A stretch of DNA of 64,000 nucleotides, taken from contig NC_089320.1 in assembly GCF_036669915.1 (NCBI RefSeq), positions 19,031,868 to 19,095,867 on the forward strand, given 5' to 3'. The position numbers and the translations under genes were made by a program. The notes under the pieces are model-generated. The model did not search any database. It was not told the origin of the DNA and saw nothing but the letters and a program-made list of their open reading frames with translations. Positions 24,701-38,000 of this stretch are shown one piece after another (the first letter of the stretch is position 1; every line of letters begins with the position of its first letter). The stretch is from Pocillopora verrucosa (taxonomy: Eukaryota > Cnidaria > Anthozoa > Scleractinia > Pocilloporidae).

Positions 24701-27700
24701 TCACATCCTTTAAATGTTCAGTACTAGTTTTAAAGGATGTAGCAAACTTATTTAAATTTAAGGTTGAATATGGTAAAGAACACAAGAGTGCCAAGTTTCA
24801 AAGTACTAAATAGATCTTATTATTTTTCCCTCTTGAACACCACAAAGTTATTGGTCCTTAATTGTGAAATGTTGTTTAAAGTTTAACAACTTAGCAGGAG
24901 CCTTCTCGTTAAAACGTGTTGACGTAAAGGCAACGAGCCTGTGAATTAAAAGTTATGAAATAATAAAGAATGATGAGATACGCATTGTAATGTGTCCTTG
25001 ATTGTTTACAACTTATAAGAATTGCAAGTTGTGATCTTTTTTGCCCAGATTAAGAACATCAAGCCCTGAATTTCTAAATGTGAGTGCTGAAAGCAATGAG
25101 CAAACTTGTCTATAAGAGCACTGGAACTTCAGGGAAGGAGCGAAAAGTTGCGCTAATTGTGTCAGGGGCGACAAATTGCGCTGATTGAACGAATCGCAGA
25201 GGGTAAAATCTTATAAACATTTTCCGAGAGCTACTGCAGAGATAGCATAACGCAGATGAAAAAAGCTTCAAGATTGTCTTTACCTGAGCGATCCGAAATC
25301 ATTCTCTTGATTTTCATGGAGTTTTGGCGAGCGACTTCAGCTTCTTGACCGTTCATGTTTAAAAGCGAGGTCAGCTCTCCAAGATTCTGCTCAAATAGTG
25401 TTGTTCAATTTAGTGTAGGTATGCAAATTTATATTCAAGACTTGTCTTTGATGATGACCCCCAGGCCCAAAGGGTCAACTGATTTGAATATGAATGCTTG
25501 CACGTGAAGATCCGTTTTGTGCGTTTTCGCGAAATCTATGAGTGACTTTGTTCTCTAACAGCTTTAATGTTGCATGTTATAATGATTAACACCTTACAAC
25601 AAACAGACAATATTTTGGGAAAATTAAGCGTTCACGTCAGATTATCACTGAAAAAGAAAAATTGATGCCAGGTAAACAGAGCACGTGAGTGGTCGGTTAG
25701 GTCCGATTCCGGTCCGTGGAGGTAATTGAAGTGGTTGGCTATTTGGTGAATGACCTCACGTTTTCAGACTTGCAAGGACCCGATTCTGCTATAATTGCAC
25801 ATTTTGAACAAAAGAGTAGTGAGAACAGATATAAACATCCTAGAAGCGTATTATCTAATTGTGATTAGAAAAAAACGCGACGTGTTGTGAAGAAACGGAA
25901 AATGAATCCCAGAACTGAACCTTGCGAACCTTAAGAATTGAACCTTAGGAATTGAAACTTGCCTACCTTAAGAACTAAACACAGTGAACATTTATGTTAT
26001 TTTTGATTAGAACCTAGCATGAAACCGAATACTGCTTATCTTATCAAAAGGCGTGTTTATTGACACACGCATAGCTTTTATATATCAGAACTGAGTTTAC
26101 GTCTTGGAGAGAAGTTGTTGTCCACGAGAACGGATTGTTTCTTTTTGACGAGCAAGAACCTTGGAATCTTGTAAATCTAATTGTCGGAGGGAATAGCTAA
26201 TAAAAACCCCAACAAGTGTATTAGATGGCTACACAACACTAATGTCTTTGGGAGAACATTTGCGCAATATTGCTATCCGTTACGAGATCATTCAACAGAA
26301 AAAATTTTGAAACATAAAAACGATTTTTGCAAACTTCCTTTCCCTTTTTACCAAAGACTATACAGAAAGCTCTTTGTGTGTTTACGAGACTTGTACTCTG
26401 CACAAGTTCAAGTTTCTCCAAATTTGTTATGATTCGTTCCAGATGAACAAAAAGGGCCACACAGAGGCTCAGTGAAGCAAAGACTATTTTGCAAAAGATA
26501 TACGGAGGATTTCCTCTAGAAAAAAAAACCAACATTAGCTGTATCCTTCTCAGGACTGCAAATTAAAAGCGATAAGACCAGTACTATTACTCACGCGCAA
26601 TTAATAAATGGATGTTCTTTTAGTATTATTCACGAGAGCTTGGCTGAGAAATGCTGTGACAAAATTTGCAAACCATGTGTTATTTGCATTTATTTTTGGC
26701 CTTTTGTACTCAAGAAGTTAAAACAATTTACAGTTGAAATAGGGAGACAGCAGTAGACCCTAACTAGAGATACATTCACATAGGTCTGACGTGTTGTCAC
26801 TTCATCTGCCCATAGCATGGGCACATTGTACTAATGGCTCCAGTATTCCTTCTCAGTTTTCCGAATTGGCGATACACCAAAAGGGTCTCAAGGCTTTTTT
26901 ATTTGTATTTTATTATTGTTAGATTTTTGAGCCGAACTTGGCCATATAATATGCACTCAGCTAGTTTCCCGCCAAAATTCATGATTTATGATTATAATAA
27001 ACATACGAATCAGCAATTTATTTTGCATGAACGGTCACGTATAATGATTCACTCGTGCTCTAATTCTCAATTTTCGACCATTTTTTCCTTAAACGCTCAT
27101 AATATCTAAGAAGATGATTATGTTTTCCCTTCTTCTTTTCAACTCTACAGTCGAAGCACACATGAGTAAATTGAATGTGTTTCATGAGGATCAAATTTAT
27201 TTGTGCTTTGCTGGATCACAACGCAAACAGGTTACGATTTTTCCTTATTATTGCTAGCTTTCGACATCATGTTATATAAATCATTATAGTGAACACAATG
27301 TTAAACCAAAAAAATTGCTTGAATCGTCGAATAACACCCGAGTAATATATTTGTTATAGTTTCACCTGTAGCCAGTTGATATAATTGAATATTTGCTTTG
27401 ATTAGTGTCTCTAAGTATGGAAATCATTTTGTTCAACTCGCTACCTACTTACCAACCAACTGAGTAAATTTCCTAGTGTACTGTGTATTCCGCTGAACGG
27501 TTGTCGCTGCTGCTTGAAATTTTCTTAAAGATGACTTGCGAGATGTGTTTTCAGACGCCATCTTTGAAGCAAAAGTCTTATCGATTCCCGGAGAAAACAC
27601 TTAGTCCACTGTCAAAATAATTTATGTCGAAAATTTGATTCTAGAAAGATTATCCCTGCACAATGACATATTTGGGCCATCAGACGGTTCTCTAGATACC

Positions 27701-29670
27701 GTAATACAGCGCCGAGTTAAAACAATCATTTTCTTTGAAATGCTAGCGTACTGCAAGAAAAGTAACTGACTGCTTTTTTTTTCTCTCTAGTAACACTCGA
27801 CTTCTTCAGAATCGAAATCTTATGAAGAAACTTTGAAAAGCTCATTACAATTTTTAGTTAAAAAGGCAGCTGGGCATAACTTTTATTGAGGCTGCAAAGC
27901 AAAAAGGTATCGTTGGAAATATTCAGTGAAAATTTTCATGGGATCGGCAGCTACGTTTGTAAACCGAGAAGGCAAATTAAACATCATTTACATTAGTACG
28001 TTGATATATTGTTGGGAACAACCTTGCGCTTTTAAATGAACATCGAAGTGTCCACTTCATTGTGATTACGAAATAAGATGTAATTTTGGTAAATTTTTCC
28101 GTCGAAATACCATGTACAGAATAACTTTCTAAAAATCTTCGTCTGTTTAGTTTACAGATATTAAGTGGGTTTAGTGGATTTGTTCGAAAAGTTGAAGTAT
28201 AAGGTTAGTTATTGACCCTGATTTGACAGAAAGTTTCAACAGGCTGAGCAAACATGGAGATATCAGTCAATACAAAAGAAAAGTCTGATGGCCTTGTAAC
28301 TGCGGTAGTAACTAAAAAAGGCCTCTATTTTTAATAATGAAGATATTTTTATGAAAGTCTGTTGAACCGAAGTACTAAACTGACAGGAAAATTTCCTTAA
28401 ATAAGTTCCTAACTGAGAACTGTGATATCTGAAATTTAAATCATTCAACCGACTCTTATACATTGGAATATATACTGTGGAAATTCCACATTTTTACGAT
28501 TCCAAAAATGTTGAATGTGCTCGTAGAATTGCAAAGTGAAATTGACAGATTTTTTCATGGTTTGGTTAGAAAAATGAAGATAAAGAGCTATATACATTTT
28601 TAAGAATTGCCAAAAACTTAATATACAGAAATACACCAATCAGCTTGCCTTATGCTACCTCATAGAGAAATAAATCAGTTGCTATCTATTTTCACCCAAA
28701 GAGGATGAACTGAAGGAGTTCCACGCAGATCAGCTGAGAGACTGAGTGCCAACATGAATATGTTATACAAATGTAGCTGGTATACATATCGTTGATTAAC
28801 GTTTGCTTTAAAACAGACCAAAACATCCAGCTTTTTGTCAATATAACCACTTGAAAATAAGCAGCGTAAAGTAAATCCTTTTGACCCTGCCTTGTTGGTT
28901 TGTTTGATAATCTTTGCTGTTTATCTGCTCGTTTGTTTGTTGGTCTTCCAGAGCCTGTTTTCTTATCCTTTGTTAAATTGTTGAATGCATTTATTTTGAA
29001 AGAAGTTACAGGTGTTTGACCCGCCGAACAGTTTACCCGTATGCGATCAGCATTTTCGGCCGAAACTCGGAAAAAATTGAAGACGAGTTGTAACTTTTTG
29101 TAACGTCGGGTCATGGACAGAATGATATGCATTGACGTAGTATAAACTGTAGCAGAACTTACTGTGCACTAGAAGCAAATATGTATTTTTTTTTCTTTTT
29201 TTGTAATATATTTACTAATGAAAAAGAATATGAAACGAGTTCTATTCTGATGAATTTTGTTAGCCCAGAAAAATAGCAATCTTAAAGAATTTAAAATCAA
29301 CAACCACTGCATGACACTAAAGTCTGGGCTACCATCACAATACATCTTAGTACCCTTCGCAACATCCATCTCATCATTAAATTTGAAGGCTACTGGTGAG
29401 TAACGTTAAAAAAATTTTGCTCACCAGAGATAGAGTTTATAGGGAAAGGATCTTAACTTGACACCCGTTTAAGTTAAGAGACGCCCTCTAATTGCGAACG
29501 TCCAGTCCAAATTCAAAGTATGTAAATTATATATAGTCTATACCTGTGTACTTACTCCGTGAGTGGGCAATTGCTGACGTGTGTCGAACTCCAGCTTTGA
29601 TATCTTTAGCAGCTCGCTGGAACAATTTAAGCTTGGGTCGGGCAACAGCAGCGACTTTCTTTGCTTCCAT
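15800..29670 (-). CDS. Actin-binding CH-CH protein with dystrophin-type spectrin repeats (paralogue 1)
   Basis: Coding exons in order of translation: first exon 29556-29670 (or an alternative at 27453-27561 or 25284-25356), then 22952-23013, 22514-22609, 21860-21937, 21526-21618, 20976-21073, 20793-20876, 20585-20700, 19918-20009, 19691-19797, 19154-19307, 18451-18632, 18099-18243, 17591-17902, 17132-17314, 16512-16658 and 15800-16051. All phases agree; the protein has 771 residues with the distal first exon. Residues about 40-148 form CH1 (RKTFTKWVNARLAQ, NAFDIVDGK) and about 165-272 form CH2 (SSSWRDGLAFNALVHSYG, KPDKKLIIMYLTEMY). A linker of about 36 residues follows, then about four spectrin repeats to the end, with W..W signatures such as NERWATAWNWSEDRNQKL. 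The best family match by eye is dystrophin/utrophin. WW, EF-hand and ZZ regions are absent, so it should bind actin without the usual dystroglycan contact. Membrane or cytoskeletal scaffolding is inferred. Confidence 0.88.
23112..23136. repeat. GT microsatellite
   Basis: About twelve GT dinucleotides with one GC interruption, in the intron upstream of the common second exon of paralogue 1. Confidence 0.9.
25284..25356 (-). CDS. Alternative first exon c of paralogue 1
   Basis: ATG at 25354-25356 opens 24 codons starting MNGQEAEVARQNSMKIKRMI, ending in phase 1 before GTAAAG. An in-frame TGA lies a short way upstream of the ATG, which favours a 5' exon over an internal one. The last bases (CGCTCAG) resemble the end of the common second exon. 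Confidence 0.55.
25912..25990. repeat. Degenerate tandem repeat
   Basis: About five diverged units of roughly 14-16 bases built on GAACCTTAAGAATT. They lie in the first-intron region of paralogue 1, between alternative first exons b and c. Confidence 0.5.
27453..27561 (-). CDS. Alternative first exon b of paralogue 1
   Basis: ATG at 27559-27561 opens 36 codons starting MASENTSRKSSLRKFQAAAT, ending in phase 1 before GTAAGT. The phase fits the common second exon. The sequence is basic and serine-rich, loosely like exon a (L-K/R-x-F-Q followed by Ala). It probably marks a separate promoter. Confidence 0.6.
29556..29670 (-). CDS. Alternative first exon a of paralogue 1
   Basis: ATG at 29668-29670 opens 38 codons starting MEAKKVAAVARPKLKLFQRA, and the exon ends in phase 1 before GTAAGT. 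The common second exon (22952-23013) starts with the two bases needed to complete the codon. An in-frame stop lies upstream of the ATG. The segment is rich in Lys, Arg and Ala. Confidence 0.65.
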
Positions 29671-30372
29671 ATTCACATCGAATGTAGCCCCGGTTTTAAC
29701 TTTCAAAAATGTTTATGCAAAATGCAGCTGACTTAAAAAGAACAACAATACAATTTTTTTGTCACCGACCTGTTCTCTAGAAACCGTTCTTTGTCTTGAA
29801 TGATTTTTTTAGCTCAGATGCTAATTTAGAGCTTGATTTTTATCAGTAATTTCCACACTTATTTTACTGGAATGCTAAGCGGGATAGTAAACTTATGCAA
29901 AGTCTCTAGTTTAGTATTCACACATAGACATCAAACATACCTCAGACAGTGAAGAAATTGCTTTTTTCTGAGGCCTCCAGGAGGAACGGGTCTGCCAGCT
30001 GCAAGTCTACCATAACAGCCTACTAGCAGAATTATGCATTAATTGCTTTTAAAAGATTACATTCTTGAAAAATGACAATGGATGGTATTAATTTTAGACC
30101 TCTTAATTAAGTAAATATCAACTCAGTCATCATGAATGATGTGCAAAAAGCGGAACTGAAGGCAACTCAACTGTCGTTTACAAATTAAATTAAACTTCGG
30201 AGATAAACCTTACTTATTATGAAATGCGGCTCTATGCTTTTACTTTACCACATGGGTCGGGTCTTTTATCAGGCCATTCTGTACCATTAAGATGACAGTT
30301 GTCTCTGAACCCTAAACCTTTCTGTAGCATATTGTAGCGTTATTGGTGAGGAAATTAAATCATTTTTTTTCT

Positions 30373-30551
30373 ACCTTTTTACCCCTAAGATTGACTAGCA
30401 TCTATTTTCTCCTTACCAAATCACTCCAGAATCAAACTTGAAGGTCACAAGAGTAACAGAAATGATCACCAACTAAAGAAGTTGTTGATTGACAAACCAA
30501 TTCTCCTTGTTTGAGAATATGCAAACTGATGTGAGGGTATAAAAGGGTTAA
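30373..30551. mobile_element. MITE-like element, family B, copy 1
   Basis: The element starts with ACCTTTTTACCCCTAAGA and ends with GGGTATAAAAGGGTTAA. It shares its inside with the copy at 54396-54605 in the same orientation (AAGGTCACAAGA, ATGATCACCAA, CAAACTGATGT versus CATACTGATGT). There is no open reading frame. Confidence 0.75.
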
Positions 30552-30776
30552 CCCTAAGCTGAATGTACTCCCCTGCAAAACTTAACTATAGGCCAATGGT
30601 AATGTAGAGGAATCGACAAAGAGAAGAACAAAAGTGTTGTCAGAGGAATTACTGTTTCATTCACTTTGCGATATGTTAATAACATACTGACCTTATATTT
30701 AAAACTGCAATGAAATTAATTTTTTATTTGACCTGCGGATGAAAGTCAAGCAAATATTTGTCGCTCCCATTGTTTT

Positions 30777-30908
30777 GCTTCGTAGCTCAGTTGGACCAGC
30801 TAGTACCTGGGAGGCATGGGTTCGAATCCCGTCGAAGTCTGAATGTTTCAGGCTTCTTTGCGTATTTGCCAAAATTACGGTCCATTTGCGAGGATCATTT
30901 CTTTACTT
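30777..30908 (+). mobile_element. tRNA-derived SINE
   Basis: An RNA polymerase III box A (TAGCTCAGTTGG, 30783-30794) and box B (GGTTCGAATCC, 30819-30829) lie 36 bases apart, closer than in a functional tRNA. They are followed by a non-tRNA body with a small hairpin (GAAGTCTGAATGTTTCAGGC) and the tail GCGAGGATCATTTC. From memory this looks like a SINE type common in coral genomes. It is a degenerate copy with no foldable anticodon arm. Confidence 0.8.
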
Positions 30909-32029
30909 AAATATATTTCAGTTTGTTGGTAGTTGGTGGGTTTTTTTTCTTTCTAATGTTAAGGTTGCATTAAATGAAAAGAAATTTACATATGCATCAA
31001 AACTTTTATCTGTTCACTCAAAAGCTATTTATAGTATTCATCGATTTAATGAGACTTTTTATTTTTTCCGAGCTTTGCTCATTATGCACATAACTCACTT
31101 GCGTTCGAATGAATTATTATATGTCATCATAAATCACGGTTCACAGAAAGAAAGTTTCGAGATTTATACTTGTTACTACTCACACTATTCCCTACTCGAA
31201 TGTGAAAAAAGAAAACTCAAGCCATAAGTAACCTTACCTGCTGATCAGAGCTTCATTAATATCTGTTTAAGCTTATGTTATGTTATGCCTCCCTTTTAGG
31301 AGTAGGAGTGGTTAAAATCCCTGGAAATTTTTCTACCTATATAAGCTTCATTAACAAATCTTGATTGCGCCACCGATCCATACCCCTGAATAGCGTCTAT
31401 TTTTTCCTCTTTTGATAAATTAAGATATTGCGTTGTTCAACTGGTGGACTCTTTCGATCGACATCAATCCCGTTCTGCTTCGAATGAGGTGGACGTTTCT
31501 TTAAAAAGAAGCCTATGACATTCCGCACATGATTTTGGTGGTACCAATTCGATCCTACTTCCCCTTCATAAGGAGAAGATTAAAACCTGTCAGAAACGGT
31601 AGTATTTGAAACGAATTTCAAAATACCGAGGAGCCATGTTCTTAAAAATCTATTTATACATTAGAACAAAATATCTACTTTAATTTGCATGTGACATGTA
31701 ATAAATTTTTCTTCACATGACAGATAACAACAACAGGAAAGGCAGTGTTGCGTGACATTTTGTCCATAATGGCGAGAGAATGACATAAGATCTTTGAGCT
31801 AAGATTCAAAAATATTTACCTGAAGTGTACAAGGGGATTTCATCTGAGTTCCCGATCGCAAAACCGCCGATGGACTGAGATCTGGCAAGTTGAACCGATT
31901 ATCAACAGCCTTCAAACAATCTTCCCTAGTCAAACAACTCTCTGACTAACTCGAAGTTCGCTGAAAGACCACTTTTTTGGAAGAAATTCCTTTGAGGATC
32001 TTCAATATCGCTTCCAAACGCAATCGACA

Positions 32030-32057
32030 ATGAACACAGAATACATCTTTATGAAAG
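32030..32057 (+). CDS. Tentative first exon of paralogue 2
   Basis: ATG opens nine codons (MNTEYIFMK) and the exon ends in phase 1 before GTAAGA. That is exactly the phase required by the exon at 33183. The frame also stays open upstream of the ATG for about 29 codons. This is the best candidate I found; other first exons may exist, as in paralogue 1. Confidence 0.4.
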
Positions 32058-35000
32058 GTAAGAGAGATCGCGGTACCATGAAGAAAAATAAGCTGTAAGT
32101 TAGTGTTTAAAGAATATCGTTTGTTTTGAATACCCATTAATTGTAATAATTTACATGCGATAACAGCAGATAACAGCAGCATCTCAAGCTCTCACCCAAG
32201 AAGGTGGAATGCCAATTATTAAGGATTATATCCGACTATAGCCTAAAAAGCAGTGAACGTATCAGTAGGACTTTTAAGTGTTGCTTCGTAGAGCACATAC
32301 GTTCTCAGAGAGCAGAAACCAATGGTGCGTAATCAAGAAACTTATGTTAAGTGGATTTAGACAAATTATTCTAGGCTACATCGCAGCTAAACATAAGTTT
32401 GTTTGCAAACTTATTGCTGAAAACTTCAACGTATAAAAATGTGCAATTCAGTCGATTTACGTGCTTTGCAAGCTCATAACGCGCATTAATATGCATATTT
32501 TTTTTGGCGGTTGATACCGCTTCTTTGTCGGGTTTAACGCGCCCAAACAATTTCTTTTGTTCTTTCGAGAGCTTCAGCTGTACGAGACAACTGAAGCGAC
32601 ACTTCGCGTACCAAATTTATCCACTAAAACCCTAAGTAATCTCTTTCTCACTGTCAACAGTAAATTATATAAACTGAATCTTTGTTTTAGTATTTCATTG
32701 TCAACAGGCCTCCAAAAGGGGAAAAAACGTCTTGGAAAAAACCGAACTATTAAGCGATTTTCGGTACATTGGTGCAAGCACGATCGATATTTTACTCGCC
32801 CTTGAAGTTCGGAAAAAGCTATGGATTCAAGAAAAAAGAGCATCGTTACAAATTCAATTAGATGAGGGAGTCTTCAAACGACCGTAATCTTCAACTATGC
32901 AAAACGCCTTTTTTATTATGTCTAATAAACACTATTTAAAAATCTTCTTGTTATGCATATTGTGGCCATCTCGGCAATATTAGCACCCTCGCTCAAACAT
33001 CTGACTTTTTGAAAAAGAATCAATTAGCGTGATGCGGGATGAGCTAGGAACGAGAAGTCCAAGCAGGTGAGAGTCTCGATTCCCGGTGTCCTGAGAGAAG
33101 GTGCTCGCTTATTTTTTACATCAGACCGGTGTAAATTATGATCATGACTGGTTACACTAAAGGAATTTTGCTCTCTCCACAGACAGTCAATTGGACAGGC
33201 ATGAGAGGGTTTTTACTCGATGGATTAATCTTCAATTAGCAAAAGTAAGAGTCACTTGAAAGAGTGTAAGCCGCCATGACCTTGGGATTTATGGCGTCAG
33301 AGGGTAATATTTGAAGGTCGTCTTAGATTTAAGATTCTCACTTTTTTGCTCGATTGAATTCGACTTGATTGCTTTCTCTCTTTGACCAGTATAGCATTTT
33401 AACATTTTTGCTTTTAGTGGACATACTCAGTACATGTGGAGGCTTTGGAGTGGTAGGGCTATAAAGAAAAAAACTAGGAAAGTAGATATAAGAGTCCAGC
33501 TTTAAGCCGAATTAGTTTTACTAATGTATAGCTTTTGGGTGAGTTTCCCAATCATTCAAGGTAAAGCTAAGATTTTGAACTATTTACTTTTTTCTTGCGG
33601 TATATATCCTCTCTATCATGTTAATAATATCAGTTTTCTTTCCGTCAATTTAATTTTGTTTTTGTTCACAACACCAAAAACAGTTCAGCTACCCTTGATG
33701 ATTCTAAACTTCACGAAACATTTTCTACAGGCGAATCCTCCAGTAAGAGTCTCTAACCTTGTCAACGGATCGAAAGATGGGAAAGTTTTACTCACACTTG
33801 TTGAAGTACTTCTTGGAATCAAAGTTTTGAGAGACACGAAAAACAGCCGAATAGCTAACATTAAAAATATCCAGGAGGCTATGGGACACTTGGCTAGAAA
33901 CAAGGTATGCATCCTAAAACAAGCTTGAAATATTCGATCGAGTTATTCCATGACTGTCATTTCTTGCTCCTCGAATTGACTCGTGTGTAATTGAAATAAG
34001 AAGATAAATCTCTTGAGACAAGACAATTTGAGCCAAACCTGAGGCAACTGAGTCAAGCCTAATAATGAATGCTGTCAAATAATAGCGTTACTGAATTCGT
34101 CAAATAGCTGTTAATTGTAATGAAGCCCTGTATCGACCAATCAGAGCTTGCACAGCTCCATGATCACCTGAGCACTGAGAAAAACAGGAAGTCAATCACC
34201 AATGCTGTGTTTAGTTATGCGCAACTAATGTCTTGTTTATTCCTAGGTCCGAACAGGAAGCGTTACAGCCAGCGAGATTGTATCCGGTGTTCAGCAGGCT
34301 ACGATAAGCTTGGTGTGGAGTATCATCTTTCAATTTCAGGTTGTTGAAATTTTGATTTGGATGCAGAGGCAACTTATTTTTTAATGTCTAACATAGTTCT
34401 GATAATTTAATATTTTTTCAGCTTTCAGAGTTCTCCTTCCAAGCCGTACAAGTCTTTTCTTTCTTGACCTTCTTTCCCAGTTATTTTTTCCTTATTCTTT
34501 TCTGCTTTCCAAAGTTCGTTATCACTATAAACGTTTCGGCCCACATCGTAATGATTTTTGTTACGTTATCTCTTAAATAATTTTTGTTTCAACCTATGTC
34601 CCTTGAAAAGGTAATCAAGGCGATTCAACCCTCTCAAACAGATTATGGAGTCGATCAAAAGCTTCTAGGATGGTGTCAATATCAGCTGAAAGGGTTTGTA
34701 TCTCTCACGAATTCGCAATCAATAAGGTTGACTAATTCTAATGATGAGTTAACATAGCTTTGCTTTACTCTTTTGATCTACAACAGATACAAAAGTAAAG
34801 TAGAAGTGACTAACCTAACCACGAGCTGGATGGATGGTTTAGCATTTAATGCGCTCCTTCACTCTTTCAAGTAAGCCTTTCGTGTTGGTATCCATTCAGG
34901 CTGATATGGTAAACATACTTATGCATAGCATTAAACGTTATCGAGGGTCACTTATCTCGTCGCCTTGGTGCCCAATGTGCGAGTGGAACATAAGTATATT

Positions 35001-38000
35001 TTACTTACGACCTGTCCAAGACACCTCATATCTTTAACTGAGGAAACCAAATATGAGAGAAATTCCTCATCTTCATGGCAGTGTTGAACGATCGGAAGAC
35101 TGCGTCTCCATAATAGGTCTGCTTTAGATATTAGTAATCGTTGCTTATTTTCTGTCATCTTACAGCCCATCTCACTTTAACTTTGATGCAATATCAGCAA
35201 GTGACGGGGAGAAACGTCTTGCAAATGCCCTTAACCTGGCCACTAAAAATTATGGAGTACCTCCTATTTTTGACTTGGAAGGTAAAGTTATTACTTGGCA
35301 TCTATAATGCAAGTACTTTAGCCTTAAGCCTATGCAAGAAAATCTTTCAATTTCGTATAGGCAAACTCCTTTTGTATTTTAAGCCACAAAATGTTTTCCA
35401 CATGTAAGTAATTTACCAAAAGCTAGTTTTACTCAGTTTGTCTAGAAGTGGGGTTTTGCTGTTTGACCGATAACGCCCAGTATATTCTCTGTGATAGATA
35501 CATAATTTAATTTTTTATCTAAATTCTTCCAGATTTTGGAATCGAAACACCAGATAAAAATATGATAACGCTTTTCTTATCATATTTGTATCAATTCACG
35601 AGGAGCGGAGTATTATCGGTCGAGAGTTTTGAAACATTCAGGAAACAAACATCATCTGAAGTAAAAACGGTGAGTATACATGCATAAAAATGTTATTCGT
35701 TATCTGCCAAAAATGAAGCAAACAAATAAGGTATCAGACGGGTTTTAATTTCTGGACTTCCTTTTACAGGAATACAAAGTACAGACCTTTTCCACACGGT
35801 ATGAAACGTCAAGTTCGCGTGCTACAACTTATGATGTCAGAACGACAAGCACTACTCATCAAGGAAAGAATGATAGTGTCTTCTATGAAAACCAATCTCT
35901 GGGAAATGAACGAGTTCTTCATGTGACTGGTTTCCCTTCATCGATCCAGATACAAGGGGTACGATGATTCAGTTCTTATTTTCCCTCTCGTGATACCAGT
36001 CTATGTCGCAACCGATCTTTTTTGCAAGCCGTAACGTGACTCTCCATCGGGTTCGTTCGAGTTTTGTTCGCGGAACTCTGCCCCTCTAACACCGCCCTAG
36101 TGTTTCAAATAAAAGCTGCGAAGTAGAGTTTCGTGATGATAACAATTATACTCAAAATCGTACAACGCTCATAATGCTGACATTAATTAAAATGAAGATG
36201 AAAGTGATCCTCGCTCCAATAAACACTAGTAAAGCAGTGGTGATTTTTTTAGGCTATATTTTCAAGCAGTAAGTGCATGTTCATTACTGGGAAGATCACT
36301 CTCATCTTAATTTATTAATCTGCAGTCAATTATGTAATGTTAAATTTTACAGTCGTTCAATAGTTAAAAGTACAGGATGATGAAAGACAAGATAATCTGA
36401 GTTTATAATCTCTTGTGAAAAGTTGATGTAATTTTCCTCCATGTTAGGCTTATGATCTTAGGGAGTGAGTTAGTAAGATGCTCAAAGGCCGATCTGCCAA
36501 AGTTAATGACATTCACTTTTTTTATGTTTTCAGCGAAAAGGTTTTGTTGTGTCACCGTTTCGAAAACCCTCGAGCAGTTCATCCAGAAATTCATCGAGAG
36601 CCTCAAGTCCAGACTCTAAGGTATTGAAAAGAAAATTCGATAGATTTAAGCTGGTAGATTGCGTTACTCTTGCAGGCCTTATTCCTAGGGGGGGGGTTCT
36701 TTCTGGTAATATTTAGATCACGTCTTTTCCCAGCTCCCTGGGATACTCGGTAGAACCAACCCTGTGCTACCAATTGGTTGAACATTTCATTCCGTCCAAC
36801 GAACATTCGTTTTTGACAAACCAGTGAAGTAAAAAAGTTACGAACATAAATTGCGGTGTCGCCAGTGAACTGTGTACATCGAGTGATGCATCAACATCCT
36901 ACTAGTCTGCCTCTTTTTCATACGCTGTAATTCAAATTTTAAATGCTTGTTACGAGGAGATGACTTATTTTAGTATGGTGTGGTCTGGTTTTATTTGGGT
37001 TTGTTTGATTTGCTCCTAAACGCCGATTTGAACGAGGATAACGTGAATATTTGCTACATCATCGGATAGGAAAATTTAGAAATGCATATAATACCGACAC
37101 TCGGGCAAAAGCATATAACCAAAATGACCCTTAGACCCTGTATTGCTTAAGTGTGGTTCTTGGCAGCTCCTGAAAGTGAACAAAACTAAGAACTCATCTT
37201 GCTTTGCTTTAGCGGTCGAGGAGCAAAACGAATTTTGGACAACCTTTGGGCAACGGAACTGCGTAATGACATCTTCAAAAGTAGTGATGGCTTGAAATTG
37301 CCTTCTAAGTTAAGGTTTCAGAAGGAGATTGATAACAAACAATTTCGTCTTTATCATCATTTGATGAATTATTTCACTATTACAGGAGCTCAAAGACGAA
37401 CCTCTAACGTTCACATCGTTACCTCAAATGTCATGGAATGAATCATACGAGTACAAGGTCGCCACCAGAAATGTCACATCAGATAGTCACGTAACATCCA
37501 CTTCCAGCACTAACATGGTATATACTCGTTTGTGCATTTACACGAGCATGCTTTCGATTGATTGTTCGTTAAAGACATTCCCATTGTACACACATCGACG
37601 ACACTTCTCCAGCAGTGATTTACGAGAAAAGCTTTACGCAGAAAACTGTCCAATAAAAGTGCAGATAATGATAAAGCAGAATGAAAAAATCTTGCTCTTG
37701 AGCTTATTTTTGGTACAAGATAAATGAATGCATTTTAGCTTGTGATATCTTAAAACAGACGTTCTCCGGTTAGGACAAAGTAAGGAATCTTTCTGGTATG
37801 GCTTTATTTTAACAAGTTCTAGGTAATGGATATAAGCTTATATTCTGTGGTTAAATAAAGTAGTCGTCTGTTAATCCCAACAGGACCAAAAGTCCTACAA
37901 ATAAAATAAATGATCGTTTCTTTCCCATATAGTTATCGTCTCAAAGTAGCGAAGATGATTCTGCCAGAGTGGATAAATTAATCAGCATGGTTCAGAATGG

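Larger units (their letters stand above)
29671..32029. other. Divergent intergenic region between the two spectrin paralogues
   Basis: About 2.4 kb lie between the most distal first exons of the head-to-head paralogues. The region holds a MITE-like element (30373-30551) and a tRNA-derived SINE (30777-30908). A 162-codon open frame from 30739 runs through the SINE and is not a gene. Promoters for both paralogues are expected here, but I could not identify a convincing core element. Confidence 0.5.

Noticed and set aside
28692..29132. 146-codon open frame on the minus strand
   Set aside because: Composition follows GTTT-type simple repeats, with no domain and no splice context matching neighbouring genes.
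30777..30850. tRNA gene
   Set aside because: Box A and box B are present but too close together, and there is no foldable anticodon stem; the following SINE body explains the signal.
30739..31227. 162-codon open frame on the plus strand
   Set aside because: It runs through the tRNA-derived SINE and AT-rich flank; no domain, and the open length comes from the repeat.
33524..33538. Five-codon first exon (MYSFW) after a TATA-like site for paralogue 2
   Set aside because: The exon at 33183-33244 restores the missing first helix of CH1 with exact length and phase match to paralogue 1, so this start is not needed.
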